64,000 bases of DNA from assembly GCA_002189035.1 (NCBI GenBank), contig CM007991.1, forward strand, positions 2,604,001 through 2,668,000, read 5' to 3'. The position numbers were made by a program, and so were the translations under genes. The notes under the pieces were generated by a model. That model worked only from the letters and a program-made list of their open reading frames with translations. It searched no databases and had not been told where the DNA came from. Origin of the DNA: Utricularia gibba (Eukaryota; Streptophyta; Magnoliopsida; Lamiales; Lentibulariaceae). Below, one piece after another: positions 47,239 to 59,067 of the stretch. Each line of letters opens with the position of its first letter. Positions within the stretch are counted from its first letter, which is position 1.

Positions 47239-48372
47239 TCAGTTCTTTCCTCTTAGTTTCTGGTTGCCCTTATTGCTGTAGCAGAGTTCCTGGCGGCCTT
47301 CGTATCCAGCTAAAAACTGGTGATTGTGGTCGTCGGCGCCGATGAAGAAGCTCGGCGGAGATCCGTCGGGAAACCTCTGGATTGGAGGCAACATTGACGG
47401 CGAAGAAGAATTGGACTGAAGGGTCCCCCTGTTGAAGCCAGCGAAGCCAGAAGATGAAGAGACTGAAAAGCTCCCGTTCATAGAGTAGTCATGGCTTCCA
47501 CTGTTCATGGCGTGGACCAAGTTATCCGGCGCAAAGGAGAAGTGCTGCAGTTCTGATTGGTGGTGCTCAGCGACCGGCGACACACCGAATCCCGGAAAAT
47601 GATTTCCCGTTGACGGTACTTGGCTGGCGCGGGCGGTGGCAGGAGATAGAAGCCCAGAAGAGAAGTAGTCCATCGGAGTAGGAGAAGATTTCATGAAAAA
47701 ATACGACTCTCCGCCGTTGTGTGTCGTTATTCCTGCGTTCAGAAGCTCGGTAAAGGAAGTGGTTTGAGATATAGGATTCAAAGATCCATTTCCCTTCTCC
47801 TTCTCCGCAACTCTGTCCCGAGTTTTCCTAGATCTAGATAGAGAAAGCCCAGAACCTTTACAAGTTTCAGAAATGGCGCTACATGAGGAGGACTTCATAG
47901 CCACATGCTGTGAAAAACTGGGATCGTCGCCGTCGTCCATCTCAACCTCCGGCGATTCAAACCCATGTTGATCGCCGCCGCCGCTATTCGACCGCTTCTC
48001 CTCACTCAGCTGCTTCCGAGAATCAGGGAAAAGAATGCTCATCGGCGGCAGCTCGTTGATGGAACTCGCCGCCGCCTTCAGCAACCACTCAACAGCCTTG
48101 CTCGGCTGGTCGTACCCTAAACGATCCTGCAAATCGTAGAATTGAATTGCTGTGTTTACCGACAGCCGCACACGGCGGTCCCTCAGCCCCTTCGATGTCA
48201 AGACTTTGCTGTGCCTATCTTTTCCCCCACACGCTCGAGAAACCCTTACAATCCTCGACGACGGCCAGCCGTAAAATCTACCCATCGCCGTGAAATCCAC
48301 ACCCCCGCCGTTGTCTACGCCTCTTTCGTTCTCTCCCTCCTCCTCTTCTTCCTGGTACTGCTCCTCCATCAT
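47239..48372 (-). CDS. TCP2: CIN-class TCP transcription factor (TCP2/TCP24-like)
   Basis: Class II TCP factor that promotes the switch from cell division to differentiation in leaves. One exon, 377 aa, intact. Seen: [20 protein letters not shown] leading into the TCP basic region ([20 protein letters not shown]) and helices ([34 protein letters not shown]). The R-domain position reads [18 protein letters not shown], shorter than the usual Arg/Glu-rich helix of TCP2. The coding sequence contains a miR319 target site (47411-47430), encoding RGTLQSNS. The start uses the first of two Met codons. Confidence 0.93.
   Translation of the reverse strand: MMEEQYQEEEEEGENERGVDNGGGVDFTAMGRFYGWPSSRIVRVSRACGGKDRHSKVLTSKGLRDRRVRLSVNTAIQFYDLQDRLGYDQPSKAVEWLLKAAASSINELPPMSILFPDSRKQLSEEKRSNSGGGDQHGFESPEVEMDDGDDPSFSQHVAMKSSSCSAISETCKGSGLSLSRSRKTRDRVAEKEKGNGSLNPISQTTSFTELLNAGITTHNGGESYFFMKSSPTPMDYFSSGLLSPATARASQVPSTGNHFPGFGVSPVAEHHQSELQHFSFAPDNLVHAMNSGSHDYSMNGSFSVSSSSGFAGFNRGTLQSNSSSPSMLPPIQRFPDGSPPSFFIGADDHNHQFLAGYEGRQELCYSNKGNQKLRGKN
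47411..47430 (-). promoter_or_regulatory. miR319 target site in the TCP coding sequence
   Basis: On the coding strand the 20 bases read as the conserved CIN-TCP target (AGGGGGACCC followed by TTCAGTCCAA), near-perfectly complementary to the 5' part of miR319. Cleavage by miR319 is established for the Arabidopsis TCP2/3/4/10/24 group. Confidence 0.9.
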
Positions 48373-49847
48373 CTAATCTATCACCCCTTGTTCCAAAAAC
48401 TCAAAACCTTTATTCTTCTGCCGCCATTGTTCCGTCGCAAAAGGAACAGAAGAATACCAAATCGAATCCTCAAACCCAACAACACCCCCAGTCAGCTTCT
48501 ATGAAATAGTGAAATTAGGGTTCGTGTGAGAGAGAGGATGAAAGAAGAGCAAGAGTATCCGTGACCGTCCTTGGTCATTGATGGTGATCTCAGAGGGGAT
48601 TCTTTGGCTGCTTTTGTAGAGACATCTAGCTACAGAAACAGCTTCACTCTCCTCTCCTCTGCTCCATTGCCATACACACATACAATTACAGACAGAATCA
48701 CGTTGTTCAATGAAGTCAGAACAGAAACAGAACAGAACCGCGGGGAGAAGCTTTTTACAGTGGTTTTCAAAAGAAGAAACCGGAAAGACTGTGGTACTAC
48801 TACTTGCTCAGTCTTCAGGCTGCCTCTTCCATCGTCTCAGTTCTGCAAAACCCAGATCATAAAATCATCAACAGACTACAAACCAATATAAAAATTAGAA
48901 AAAAAAAACAACAACAGAATCATTCATTGTATCTAAACATCTTTCTTCATACAACTGATTATTTTTTTCTTCAGGCTGATGAAAAAACACAGATGAATTA
49001 AAGCCCGCATCTTTGAATGTGTCGCAGGCAGCGGTGTTAGATCCAGACCACATACAGAGCACCCAGAAAAAAAAAAAAACAAAAAGCGAAGGGCATCAGA
49101 TGCTGCTGAGTAACAACATCGACAACGAAAGCAAAATATGTTTTTCTTCAAACATTGATTAATTGACGAGAATTTCTATCTGGGGTTTGCGTTTTCTGAT
49201 CTCACATCACATCCACAAATGTTTATTACATGACTTTTTTCCCTTCAGACATGACAGTGACTTGCTGTGGCGGAGAGGAAGGAAGAAGATGGAAGATATT
49301 CGGGCATTAAAGAGTTCGCTGGCGTAGCACAATTAATCGTGTTTCCATTCCCATCCCGACCAATACCAACCACTACAAAAATAATATCCACAAAAGAATA
49401 ACATATTATTACATAGTTTTAATTTAATTTAACCATTATTTTAAAAATATTATTATATTTTTTATAAAAATATTGCTGACCTAACTAATATAATATGATT
49501 AAAATATTTATCCATCGATTTAGTATTTAATACTTAATTACGCTGCTATAAGTCATGTGTTTTTGTGGAGAACCGACACAAGGCTGCTGCTTTTAACGGC
49601 CCAAGATAGTGGCCCATTTAACGGCGGCAGCCCATGTACTTAGGCCCGTCATTTCCTTCAGCTTGGCTTCTCTTTTTCCCTCGACACCGGACAGCGGCCG
49701 GCGGCGGTGGCGGCGACGACTTCGAACGGTAAGTACTAGTTTTCTTTTTTGGGCTGATGGAATTAGTTTTCGGGAGACGTAGGGTTTTTTCTCTGTTCTT
49801 TGGTTGATTAGCCGGGGAAGCCTTTTTGTTCAGGGAGTGATCGTGGT
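48373..49847. promoter_or_regulatory. TCP upstream region and HLL promoter
   Basis: TCP 5' UTR and promoter (48373 to about 49000), AT-rich centre (49380-49550), then the HLL promoter with GGCCCA at 49598-49603 and 49611-49616, plus a further GGCCC at 49643. The HLL untranslated leader probably starts near 49650. No other gene. Confidence 0.55.
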
Positions 49848-50734
49848 ATGGCTGCTGCATATTGCTCTAAGCTGGTTCGTGGTGAGTGCTGTTCTTGTTC
49901 TTTAGAGAATTTTATGCTTCTTCATTCTCGCACATTTGGAGATTATCTGCTAGGGTAGAAAATATTAGGGCTTGCCGAGTGCCTTTGTTTTTTGGAATCG
50001 TCAAGGGATTCTAAGTGGTCAGAACTGGATTGTAAAACCCTTCAAATGGTCTTTCCGCTCATTGTTCGAAGCCGTTTCCCCCAATACGATTCAGTCGGAG
50101 TGATATGATTCGTGTTAAGCAGATAATATTTGTTTTATTTCCTCAAAAGTTTGTTACTTGATTCAAATCCCAGCTGGGCGTTCGATCATCGGTGGGCTTA
50201 ACAACAATGTTGTTGGAGCAAGCTCTGGGCTGTTGACTCCAGAGTTGCAGTCCCAAGTTAGTATTGCTCCTCGTGGTTGCTTCTTCAGCGTTCCACTTAG
50301 TATTTACTCTTTGCATGATCAGATGGTGATTGTGGGTCTGAAATTGTGTGGATGCAGCAGCAAGTAAGAACATTCATACAAATGCGGACAAATCTCAAGG
50401 TGGTGGATAACTCAGGGGCGAAGAGAGTGATGTGCATCCAGGCTCTGAAGGGGCGAAAAGGGGCTCGTCTTGGCGATGTGATAGTAGCTTCTGTGAAATC
50501 AGCACACACGGGTGGGAAGGTGAAGAAAGGGATGTGCACTATGCTGTGGTGGTTCGTGCCGCTATGCAAAGGGGGCGCTGCGATGGCAGCCAAGTCAAGT
50601 TCGATGACAACGCGGTCGTCCTGATTAACAAGCAAGGTGAGCCCATTGGGACCAGGGTGTTCGGCCCTGTTCCACATGAGCTCAGGAAGAAGAAGCATCT
50701 CAAGATTCTCAGTCTTGCAGAGCATATTGCATGA
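49848..50734 (+). CDS. HLL: mitochondrial ribosomal protein uL14 (HUELLENLOS type), frame broken
   Basis: Large-subunit ribosomal protein L14 imported into mitochondria; loss in Arabidopsis disturbs ovule development. Exons 49848-49881, 50174-50256, 50358-50734; about 164 aa after repair. Seen: N-terminal presequence ([20 protein letters not shown]), then the L14 core [99 protein letters not shown]. The frame slips at GGG 50529-50531; a fourth G gives [11 protein letters not shown]. The presequence distinguishes it from cytosolic uL14 (L23e). Confidence 0.92.
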
Positions 50735-51668
50735 GGTACGAAATCAATTTCTCATAACATCAGTGCCCCACTGAGGGCCGTATTGGAGCTGTTTAGGAAT
50801 CCAGTTTGGTGAACTCATCATCCTAAATGGAGTTTTCAGCTGTTGGTACTTGGAATACGATATTTTTTCTTCTTTGTTGACAAGACAGGAAAGAAAGGAA
50901 AAGCGATCTGCGTCCTATGCGCTAGAGTAACTTTATAAGCATGCAAAACATCTGCTGCAACCTGACCGTCCGATGACGGCGGCGAGCCGGTGCTTGTCGG
51001 CTTGTCGGAATTTCTTATTTATTCGACACATTTATATGCAGTAAAACACAACGGATTCCATTCTATTCTCCTCCCTAGTCCAGTTTCAGCCGTACGATTA
51101 GCTGAACTCATGCAGGATCACGCCCCCTGCAAAAAGCCCCCATCCACCCAGCAGTCCACTGCACAGTTAGGGCAGGGGTAACTCGCATCACTACCAATTG
51201 GAAATGGAAGCCATGCGCAACTGGGGAGTAGGAGGAGTCACCACTGAATGCGGATGTAGCAGACATTCATTCAATTTACGCCATTTTTTACCAAGAAGGG
51301 GCAACATCGCCTGTAGAGGTACTACACATAGATCATTCCCTCGAGGAAGAAGAAGAATTTTATCTGATGGTGGAATGAATTGATTTCTTTATTAATGCTG
51401 GGAACTCTCAATGCGAAAAAGCCATTGTTGACGAATCGAGTTTGTAAAAGTAAAAGCTTTTCTGTTTGATCCTTGTCAGTTGTACCATGAAATCATGCCA
51501 TAAAGGTCTTTGTTAGGACCATCTGGAAAATTGGGATGCAGAGAGATACTAAGCATGAGAAGAGGAGGACTGAGAGAGTGTCTCCTGGTCGTACAGCCAG
51601 CCCCTCCTCTACATATATGCGTGACTTGGCCTCAGTTTTCATGCTTCTTCTGCTTCTAGTGTCGAGCC
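50735..51668. other. intergenic
   Basis: HLL 3' UTR, then about 700 bases without a supported gene, then the promoter of the glutaredoxin gene. Small ORFs at 50990 and 51198 have no motif. Confidence 0.5.
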
Positions 51669-52040
51669 ATGGAGATCGGGAACCAAGCGGCGGAGGTGGT
51701 TGTGGCGGCGCTTGAGAGGGATATGGAGGAGGGGTACGAGAGGGTGAGAGCTCTGGTTTGCAGCAATGCTGTGGTGGTCTTCACCATGAGTGGCTGCTGC
51801 ATGGGCCATGTAGTGAAGCAGCTGCTTTTCGGGCTTGGAGTCGGCCCCGTCATTATCGAGCTCGATCGGGAGGGAGAGGAAGTTTTCTCCTTTCTCAGAA
51901 GCATCTCCGGTGGAGGGCAGGCGGTGCCATCGGTGTTCATTGGGGGCAGTTTCTTGGGTGGGATTGAGGCGGTTTTGGCTTGCCATATCAATGGTTCTCT
52001 TGTCCCTCTTCTCAAACATGCTGGAGCTCTCTGGCTTTGA
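51669..52040 (+). CDS. CC-type glutaredoxin (ROXY family)
   Basis: Land-plant-specific glutaredoxin that binds TGA transcription factors. Intronless, 123 aa, intact. Seen: active-site motif CCMG at residues 43-46 (VVVFTMSGCCMGHVVKQLL), the glutathione-binding segment VPSVFIGGSFLG, and the C-terminal ALWL motif (last four residues), required for TGA/TOPLESS-related function in ROXYs. Arabidopsis members act in petal and anther development, nitrate response or defence; this member cannot be placed from sequence alone. A long ORF on the other strand is a shadow. Confidence 0.94.
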   Translation: MEIGNQAAEVVVAALERDMEEGYERVRALVCSNAVVVFTMSGCCMGHVVKQLLFGLGVGPVIIELDREGEEVFSFLRSISGGGQAVPSVFIGGSFLGGIEAVLACHINGSLVPLLKHAGALWL

Positions 52041-52583
52041 GCTTCTCCTTTCAACTTTAGGGAAACACCAAAGGATCAATCTTGCACATTCCAGCGCTTT
52101 GTATTGGTCCATCTTCCAAATGTTATAACAAAATGATTGTCTTGTTTCCTCTGCAAATGTTCTGAATATGAATGAACATAAGAGACAGAAGCATCTTGCC
52201 AAGGTACAGAAGAATATTGTCATACTTCGGCACTGAAATGTACTCGTAGGTATAGAATATGAATTCAGATGCCATGGCTGTTTCCTCTTTAACCATAATA
52301 AATCCCAGTTCACAAAATCAGGAAACTGATGATGAGAAGACGGCAGAAAACTTAACATTTTCCTGTCTGTCTGGTAATGATAAAAATCAGTTCTTCAACA
52401 AACTTGCGCATGAAAATGGCATGGGAGACCATGACACAGATAACAGCAGGCTTGAACAGGAGGAATCAGTGAAGTGAAGTACATATACAGATAGCCAGAT
52501 CACCGAACCTTTCCTGATACATCAACCCTCATCATTCATACTTCCGAACGATAAAAAATGCTCATGGAATCCGAGATAAATAC
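52041..52583. other. convergent 3' flanks
   Basis: 3' UTRs of the glutaredoxin (+) and the small conserved gene (-). A 72-codon + ORF at 52259 has no recognisable motif. Confidence 0.5.
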
Positions 52584-53565
52584 CTAACGGGACTTCTTGA
52601 CACGCTTGGAAGGCCTTACCGTTTCCTTCTTCGGATCCTCAGGAACCTTAATGATAGTGAATGGCTGCAAGGATATAAGAAATACACGATGGATACACCA
52701 CAAATTAGCATACATGAAATACATTATCAAGTGATAGACTTCGTGCTCTATTTGTTTCCGTGTGGAAAGGGCGAGAGATATTACAATTCACATCCGATTG
52801 AGGATGGAGATAAGCATAAGGAATAACACTTGCCTCTTCCACTTTATTCTGAAGTTCCAAAAGTTCTTGGCAGTAAGAGAGACACTCAGCATGATACAAA
52901 GCTGCCAAGTCCTTGATCAAGGCCTTCCTCCTGATGATGCCGATCACTTTGACATGCAAACAAAGATTGAGTTTTAACACAAACCCACAACATCTAATTT
53001 CAGTAATACACAAACGATGTCAAGAACTCTATCACCAGGTAACGAATGTTAAAATAAAGAAAGTGTCTCATTTGTTAAGATCGAGCATTCAACAATGCAT
53101 GGATCTTTCCTGCAAAAAAGTTGTGGCTTCCTACAACGCGTATAAGACTTTCATATCTCATGCTCAAAAACTACTGTACGTAAACAAGGTTCAGAATTGA
53201 CGAATCCATTAATCGAAATCAGATTGTAGAAGTTTAACGGCATAGAATGCGCCTCTCATCAATATGGTTAACCAGAAAGAAGATCAATATACCCAAATTG
53301 GACTCCGAAATTCAAATTCATGAATCACGAGGGCCAAAGTTGAATTCAAATAGACTACTAGAAAAATTTGGAGGCAAAAGACGGATATGAAGAACTAGGA
53401 ATTACTCCGGCTGGGGTCGAAACTAGGGGCTGTGGGAGAAGCAGAATCCTCCGCGTGTGAGGACGAACGTCCGCCGGAATCATTCCCAGACGTTTCCGGT
53501 TGATGCAAAAGGGGAGGGGGTGGCGGTGGAAGAGAGAACAGCCGTTGGACTTGAAGCTCACCCAT
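52584..53565 (-). CDS. small conserved plant protein of unknown function
   Basis: Three exons, 53565-53406, 52946-52834, 52664-52584, join in frame to 117 aa. Seen: a Pro-rich N-terminus (MGELQVQRLFSLPPPPPLL), a Ser-rich linker ending PSFDPSR, a conserved helical segment (MIGIIRRKALIKDLAALYHA, ECLSYCQELLELQNKVEE), and a basic tail (RPSKRVKKSR) that could be a nuclear signal. I recall plant homologues with the same layout but no named function. The second intron has a GC donor (52833-52832), required for the frame EE-PFTIIKV. Head to head with a region upstream of SPS3. A telo-box-like AAACCCTAA lies near 53639. Confidence 0.8.
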
Positions 53566-54906
53566 CGGAGAAGCTATGAAAAAGGAAATTCAACCCTCCG
53601 ATAAACTCTTATAAGCCTAAGATTTTCAATTTATATATAAACCCTAATCCCTAGATTTTCCCTCTCCCTTTCTATAAAGATAAAGTTTCCGCCAAATATG
53701 TCCTGTGGCCGGATTATTCCAGCGCTTCTTCTGGGTCACAGATCTAGCAAATCCTCCGGCACATGGTAACGATTTCTTGGCTGGAGATGCGGTGGTTCGG
53801 TCTCCGTATATGATGTCAGCCCTTTCGTGCCTCTAAAAACTAGTAAAATCCACAAAAAAGGCAGTCAATGCTCTCGCAGTTCATCAGTCTGGGAAGATGG
53901 CATTGACACTAGAGCAGGATGAAAACTTCGCTATAATCATTTTGCTTATGGTGAGGGGTTTACCTGCATCCGATGGGGTGTTCCGCCTTTGGGATCGGCG
54001 AATGATTAATGCGATGATCCAACTCCATTGGCAGAGACCGACACCAAATTCAGGCTTACTTCTCTTGCGAGTTCGTCATTCATCAAACTTCATTCCATGC
54101 AAAAGGCTTTGTTCCCATTCGATTCATGTGTCTGTCTATGCTATAGGGATGCTCTACATATGCCTTTTCTGAACTGCTACTTGAATTTCACAGCATTGAG
54201 GCGGCCGTTGGCGCAACTGGTTCATCCGGAACTGGAGGCGCTAATGGTTAATCTGATTCTTAGGGAATGCGACGCCGAGCTAGGAAAAAAAAAGCGATAT
54301 CCATTTTGGTGGCCGGTTGCTGATCCGCCCTGGTAATCACGTTTCTGGATTCAACTCAACTCGCTAAAGCTCTACTGAAAAAACAAGCTGAGTTTGTTTT
54401 GAAGATGGTAGGGAAAAGCATCTTTTTTTCAAGAATGATTGGTGTTCCCATTTGTTTTGGTGGATCCACACCAAAATTCGCCGCAACAAAATAGACTGGT
54501 GTTTTGGTGTTGCAGTTATTTTCTGCAGCACCCAAGTTTGATTCTTGGGTTCCGAAATGGTCGTCGTGATGATTTAGGTATCTGGGCACCGGAGGGCCCA
54601 TGGACTGCAACAATGAGAAGCCCAAATGAAGCTCTGCTCCAAGTCCATTAATGCTTCGCCATGACAGCCGCGCCTACGGCGGTAGGCGTTGGCCTCGCGA
54701 TTTTGCCTGCTGGACTCTGAAGTGTCGAGATTCTAACCAAGGAAGTTGTGATTGTAAAGTGCGTTGGTGTTGGCGGCTCCGTTTTAAGTTACCGCCTACG
54801 AATCATCTTCTTCATGATTCTAACCGGGGACGTCCACTTTGACGCCTGATCGAACCAACCCAAATCCGCAGCTCGGTTTGGTGGTGATTCAATTGACAAC
54901 CAAAAT
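53566..54906. other. region upstream of SPS3 with an orphan exon-like ORF
   Basis: Contains the promoter of the small minus-strand gene (telo-box near 53639) and the SPS3 leader. A + segment at about 54197-54334 is bounded by a good acceptor (TTTCACAG) and a GT donor and encodes RRPLAQLVHPELEALMVNLI followed by a WWPVADPPW end. I do not recognise it, and I could not link it to other exons. It may be part of an alternative SPS3 leader or a gene remnant. Confidence 0.35.
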
Positions 54907-57666
54907 ATGCTCTCTGTGAAGGCCCTGACACGGGTATCTAGGGCTGGGTACTCCAGGTTTCGTGGGGCTTACGCTTGCTGGAACAGCCTGCCGTTTCTGG
55001 ATGACTCTGCCCACACTCGCTCCCCGGTTGAATCTTCTCAAGGGGTGAGGATCTTTGTATCGTATGTTATGTGTTGTATTTTCAGCGCTGCCTTTTAGCA
55101 CCTGATGCTTCTCGATGTGACTGTGGTATGCTTTAGTGCCTTCTAGTTGTTTCTAAGTGTATCATAATAGCTTCTAATTTTGAGGGACTACAATCGGCTT
55201 TCTTTCCGAATGGTCGATAGTTACCATTTTCGTGCGCTTCCCCATTGCACTATAGTTGTTAAGGGCCTTTGATCCCCAAACTCCACTGGTTTACTGTTAA
55301 AACAATTGGAGCGGAATGCAAAAGATGGTTTTTTTTTTCTCTGCTGTTTGTTTTTTATAGTGTTTGTGTTTAAAACATAGGAGCAACCATAATTTTTTGA
55401 AATGGCTCAAGTTGGTTGCCCTATTCACCAGGTCTTGGGTCGCAGAGTAATCTTTTCTTGGGTTTCAAGTGCCATAAATAGCGTTGGACAACAATCTCAA
55501 ATAGAAGGCAGTGATGAAGAGGTTGGTACTCTCTGATTGTTTACATGGACTTTGATAATCCAATAGATTTCTGTTTCTAATTTTTTTCCGTGAACTCCAT
55601 ACTGTTTGGTTGCTTTAGCTCTTTAATTCGAGCACAATCGGACATCCAACACTTTCTGGTTGCAGGAACGTCTTGATCCTTTTTCTCTTGTTGCTGATGA
55701 GTTGTCACTTGTTGGAAATCGTCTGAGGTCAATGGTGGTTGCTGAGGTATTTGGTTTGCATCCTAGTTGTGTTATCTATTGAATGCCGATGACATTTGTA
55801 CATATTTCGTTTTTTTAGGTTCCCAAGCTAGCCTCTGCAGCAGAGTACTTTTTTAAAATGGGAGTTGAAGGGAAAAGGTTCCGGCCTACGGTATATACTC
55901 TTTTCATTTTTATTCCATGACATAAATCTCTCTTGATGGGTGTTGCAAGTTGTCGGAGTCATTGCATTGGTTTTTCTTGAAGAACTGACTTCTCTAGTCA
56001 TGTCCATGTCCCCAATTTATGTGTCTAGGTTCTGTTGCTGATGGCAACAGCACTGAGTGCCCCTTTGAGAGCCCATGATGCTGCCGCGGGTTACGTGTCT
56101 GGGGAGCTGCGTGCTAGACAGCAGTCCATTGCTGAGATCACTGAGATGATTCATGTAAATTTCCTTTCCCTCATCTTGTTCAGAGGCCCCATCTCCTGCT
56201 TTGCTTTTCCAAATTGTGCACTGTCGAATGTGGTAGAGAAATGCTACTGTAGTTCAGTTAATATTGTCTTTAGGATCCAGTTACTGTAAGAAGTACCTGA
56301 ACGATATGTCACTCCATCTCGTTATCTTATATCTAAGCAGCGCCTCATGTTTAGCAAGTTCTTTTTATCAGCTTTGCATACATGACAGGTAACACCTTCC
56401 TGAATTATAATAGGTTGCAAGTCTCCTGCATGATGATGTCTTGGATGACGCAGACACAAGGCGTGGTATTGGTTCATTGAATTTTGTGATGGGAAACAAG
56501 GTATTTTCTTTCTTTCCATCATCCACTGAAACTATGTACGGCCTTCCCTTTTTACATATTCATTATTGTAACTTGCAGGTAGCAGTTCTGGCTGGAGATT
56601 TCCTCCTTTCCAGAGCTTGTATGGCACTTGCTGCCTTAAAAAACACTGAGGTATCCTTTACACACTGCCGCATTTTCACCAATGTGAAATGTATGAGCTT
56701 CATTTGTAGTATTCTGTTGTTAGGTTGTGTCGCTCCTGGCTAAAGTTGTGGAGGATTTAGTTACCGGAGAAACCATGCAAATGACTACTACTGCTGAGCA
56801 GCGTTGCAGGTAGGAATCATGCTGCTTTGTGCAGAGTTTTGTTCCCTGTTTTTGTTGTCTGAGCCTCTGTTATGTGTTGGTTTTGACAGCATGGAATACT
56901 ATATGCAAAAAACATACTACAAAACGGCTTCATTGATTTCCAATAGCTGCAAAGCAATCGCACTTCTTGCAGGTCAAACAGCGGAAGTTTCAATGCTGGC
57001 TTACGACTACGGCAAGAATTTGGCAAGTGCCTCTCTTCTACCATGCATTTCTAGTGTACAATATAAACAGTATTGGCGTTGGTTGATCGATGATGTTCAC
57101 CTGATGAATGGTGATGCTTGTTTGCAGGGACTGGCTTTTCAGTTGATTGACGATGTTCTTGACTTCACCGGCTCATCAGCCTCCCTTGGGAAGGGATCCC
57201 TGTCCGATATTCGTCATGTACATTGTGTTGCATTCTCCTCTTCTGAAGATTATATTCGCTTCTGCGCCTGTCACAGAGCTGATGCACTGTCTGTTCTCTT
57301 GCTGTAGGGGATTGTCACTGCTCCTATACTGTTTGCCATGGAGGAATTCCCCCAACTTCGTCCCATAGTCGATCGAGGATTCGAAAGCTCTACAGATGTG
57401 GATCTCGTAAGTTTGCATCCCCCCTAAACATTCGTTTCTCTGTTCGGCTGCAACCCGAGCGCTGTAATGAACCTGAGAGAATTCAGGCTCTGGAGTATCT
57501 TGGGAGGAGCAATGGGATTCAGAAAACCAGAGAGCTGGCAACAAGGCATGCGCATCTGGCTTCGGCTGCAATCGATGCTTTGCCTGAAAGTGATGATGAG
57601 GATGTGCTGCGGTCGAGGAGGGCCCTCGTGGAGTTAACTTCAAGAGTCATCACAAGAACGAAGTAG
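54907..57666 (+). CDS. SPS3: solanesyl diphosphate synthase, SPS3 type (former GPPS)
   Basis: Trans-prenyltransferase making the long isoprenoid tail of ubiquinone in mitochondria. Twelve exons: 54907-55044, 55432-55521, 55666-55746, 55819-55890, 56029-56154, 56414-56500, 56579-56650, 56724-56809, 56890-57022, 57128-57217, 57308-57406, 57487-57666; 417 aa with no frame break. Seen: an Arg/Ser-rich mitochondrial presequence, GKRFRP, the first Asp-rich motif in LLHDDVLDDADTRRG, the second in QLIDDVLDFTG, and KTASLISNSCKA. The first Asp-rich motif is the long-chain (DDxxD) kind. Intron 9 has a GC donor (57023-57024), needed because NL joins GLAFQ. Confidence 0.95.
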
Positions 57667-58008
57667 ATTGACTACACACGCTGGCCGGAGCAACATTCAG
57701 AAGCCCAACACAGCAACTTTGTTCCCACTATTCATGCACCCGTTGGAAAGAATCAATTTTTGGCCTATTACAGTCTCATCTAGCTGCTGCAGAAAAAGAA
57801 GCGTTCAATATCTTGTAGGCGACTCCTTGATTCATCCCCGAAGCAAATTTGAATAAAAGAGTCTGAAGTTCTTTGAGCATACAACCAGTAAGTACCTTAT
57901 CATTCATTCGTTCCCAGAAAAGATGCTAAAGAAAGGGAATTTCCAAGAGGTCTTTAGTGTATGATGAAGGCGAAACAGGGAATTCAAGATGCTCAAGACA
58001 ATTCCCAC
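57667..58008. other. convergent 3' flanks of SPS3 and LWD1
   Basis: Only 342 bases between the two stop codons; presumably both 3' UTRs. Nothing else. Confidence 0.6.
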
Positions 58009-59067
58009 TCATACTCTCAGAATCTGCAACTTGTTCGAGAAAGCGATAGCTACCCAATCAGGCTGCGAAGAAGACCATTGCAGCTGTTCAATCTCAGCAC
58101 CTGCAGTATACGCAAGAATGGGATCCAGACCTCCCTCCACAGGCTGCCCCATTGATGAAAGATCCCAAATGAGGGCTTGTGAATCATCCCCTGCTGTGCA
58201 AATATGACAGGAACTATGGGGCGCCCAGGCGATGGCATTCACCCCTGCTTGATGGCGCTGCAATTCGACCACCGGCAACGTCGGAAAACGTATATCTAGC
58301 ACCACGACCTTGCTACTATCCATTATAATTGTAGCCATGTATCTGGGATCCTGTTTATTCCACCCAAGTCTTACCAGTGGCGTATCAGGCTCCGAGCTCT
58401 CGTATATTATCGTCGAATGCTCCTTGTCTCTGAGATCAAAAACCCTAACTGAACCATCTGCAGAAACGGAGGCGAAAACCCCAACACCTCCCCAGGCGAT
58501 ATCGTATACCTCCTTGTCGTGCGCAATGAGCTGTGTGTCCACTACTTCCTTCTCGATATCCCAAATCGTACAAGTGGTATCAATGCTGGAGGTCCCAATC
58601 CTCCTAGGCTCCGCTTCATTCCAGTCAAAGGAAGTTAACGGCCCGGAATACTCGCTACTCCGATTATTGTTCAACAAGCTCTTCAACTCCACGCGCCGCC
58701 CATTGGCCGCATCGCCATCGGAGATTTGCCAGAGACGGAGGTAATCCGAGGAGGAGGCGAGCAAATCAGGCCTCTGGCACTCCTTATCAGGGATGAAGAT
58801 AAGTTTGGTAGGAGGATAAGGATGGTCGAAGGAGAGCGCGGGATCGGAGCGGATTTCACCAGTAGAATCGTCAAGCTGTACAATCTCGACACGGTTGGCG
58901 TACTGCTCGAGGAGGCTAGCGATGGTGAGCCGATAATTCTTGTCCTTGCGCACGCTCCAATTCATAGCATAGATATGCCACGGAGCTTCGTAGGTGTAGA
59001 TCTCCGAGCGCCGGTGCTGCTCGTCGGAGGCCTCCTGATTCAGGCCGCTGCTCCCACCCATAGCCAT
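58009..59067 (-). CDS. LWD1: LWD1/LWD2-like WD40 repeat protein
   Basis: Seven-bladed WD40 scaffold of the LWD/AN11/DCAF7 family. Arabidopsis LWD1 and LWD2 co-activate clock genes with TCP20/22. Intronless, 352 aa, intact. Seen: [99 protein letters not shown], and the end SNKLQILRV. Sequence is very close to what I recall for LWD1, rather than TTG1. Start at 59067 (MAMGGSS) or the next Met (59061); the longer frame to 59265 is not conserved. Confidence 0.94.
   Translation of the reverse strand: MAMGGSSGLNQEASDEQHRRSEIYTYEAPWHIYAMNWSVRKDKNYRLTIASLLEQYANRVEIVQLDDSTGEIRSDPALSFDHPYPPTKLIFIPDKECQRPDLLASSSDYLRLWQISDGDAANGRRVELKSLLNNNRSSEYSGPLTSFDWNEAEPRRIGTSSIDTTCTIWDIEKEVVDTQLIAHDKEVYDIAWGGVGVFASVSADGSVRVFDLRDKEHSTIIYESSEPDTPLVRLGWNKQDPRYMATIIMDSSKVVVLDIRFPTLPVVELQRHQAGVNAIAWAPHSSCHICTAGDDSQALIWDLSSMGQPVEGGLDPILAYTAGAEIEQLQWSSSQPDWVAIAFSNKLQILRV

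Noticed and set aside
51639-52358. 239-codon minus ORF over the glutaredoxin
   Set aside because: Shadow of the ROXY coding exon, which is clearly supported on +.
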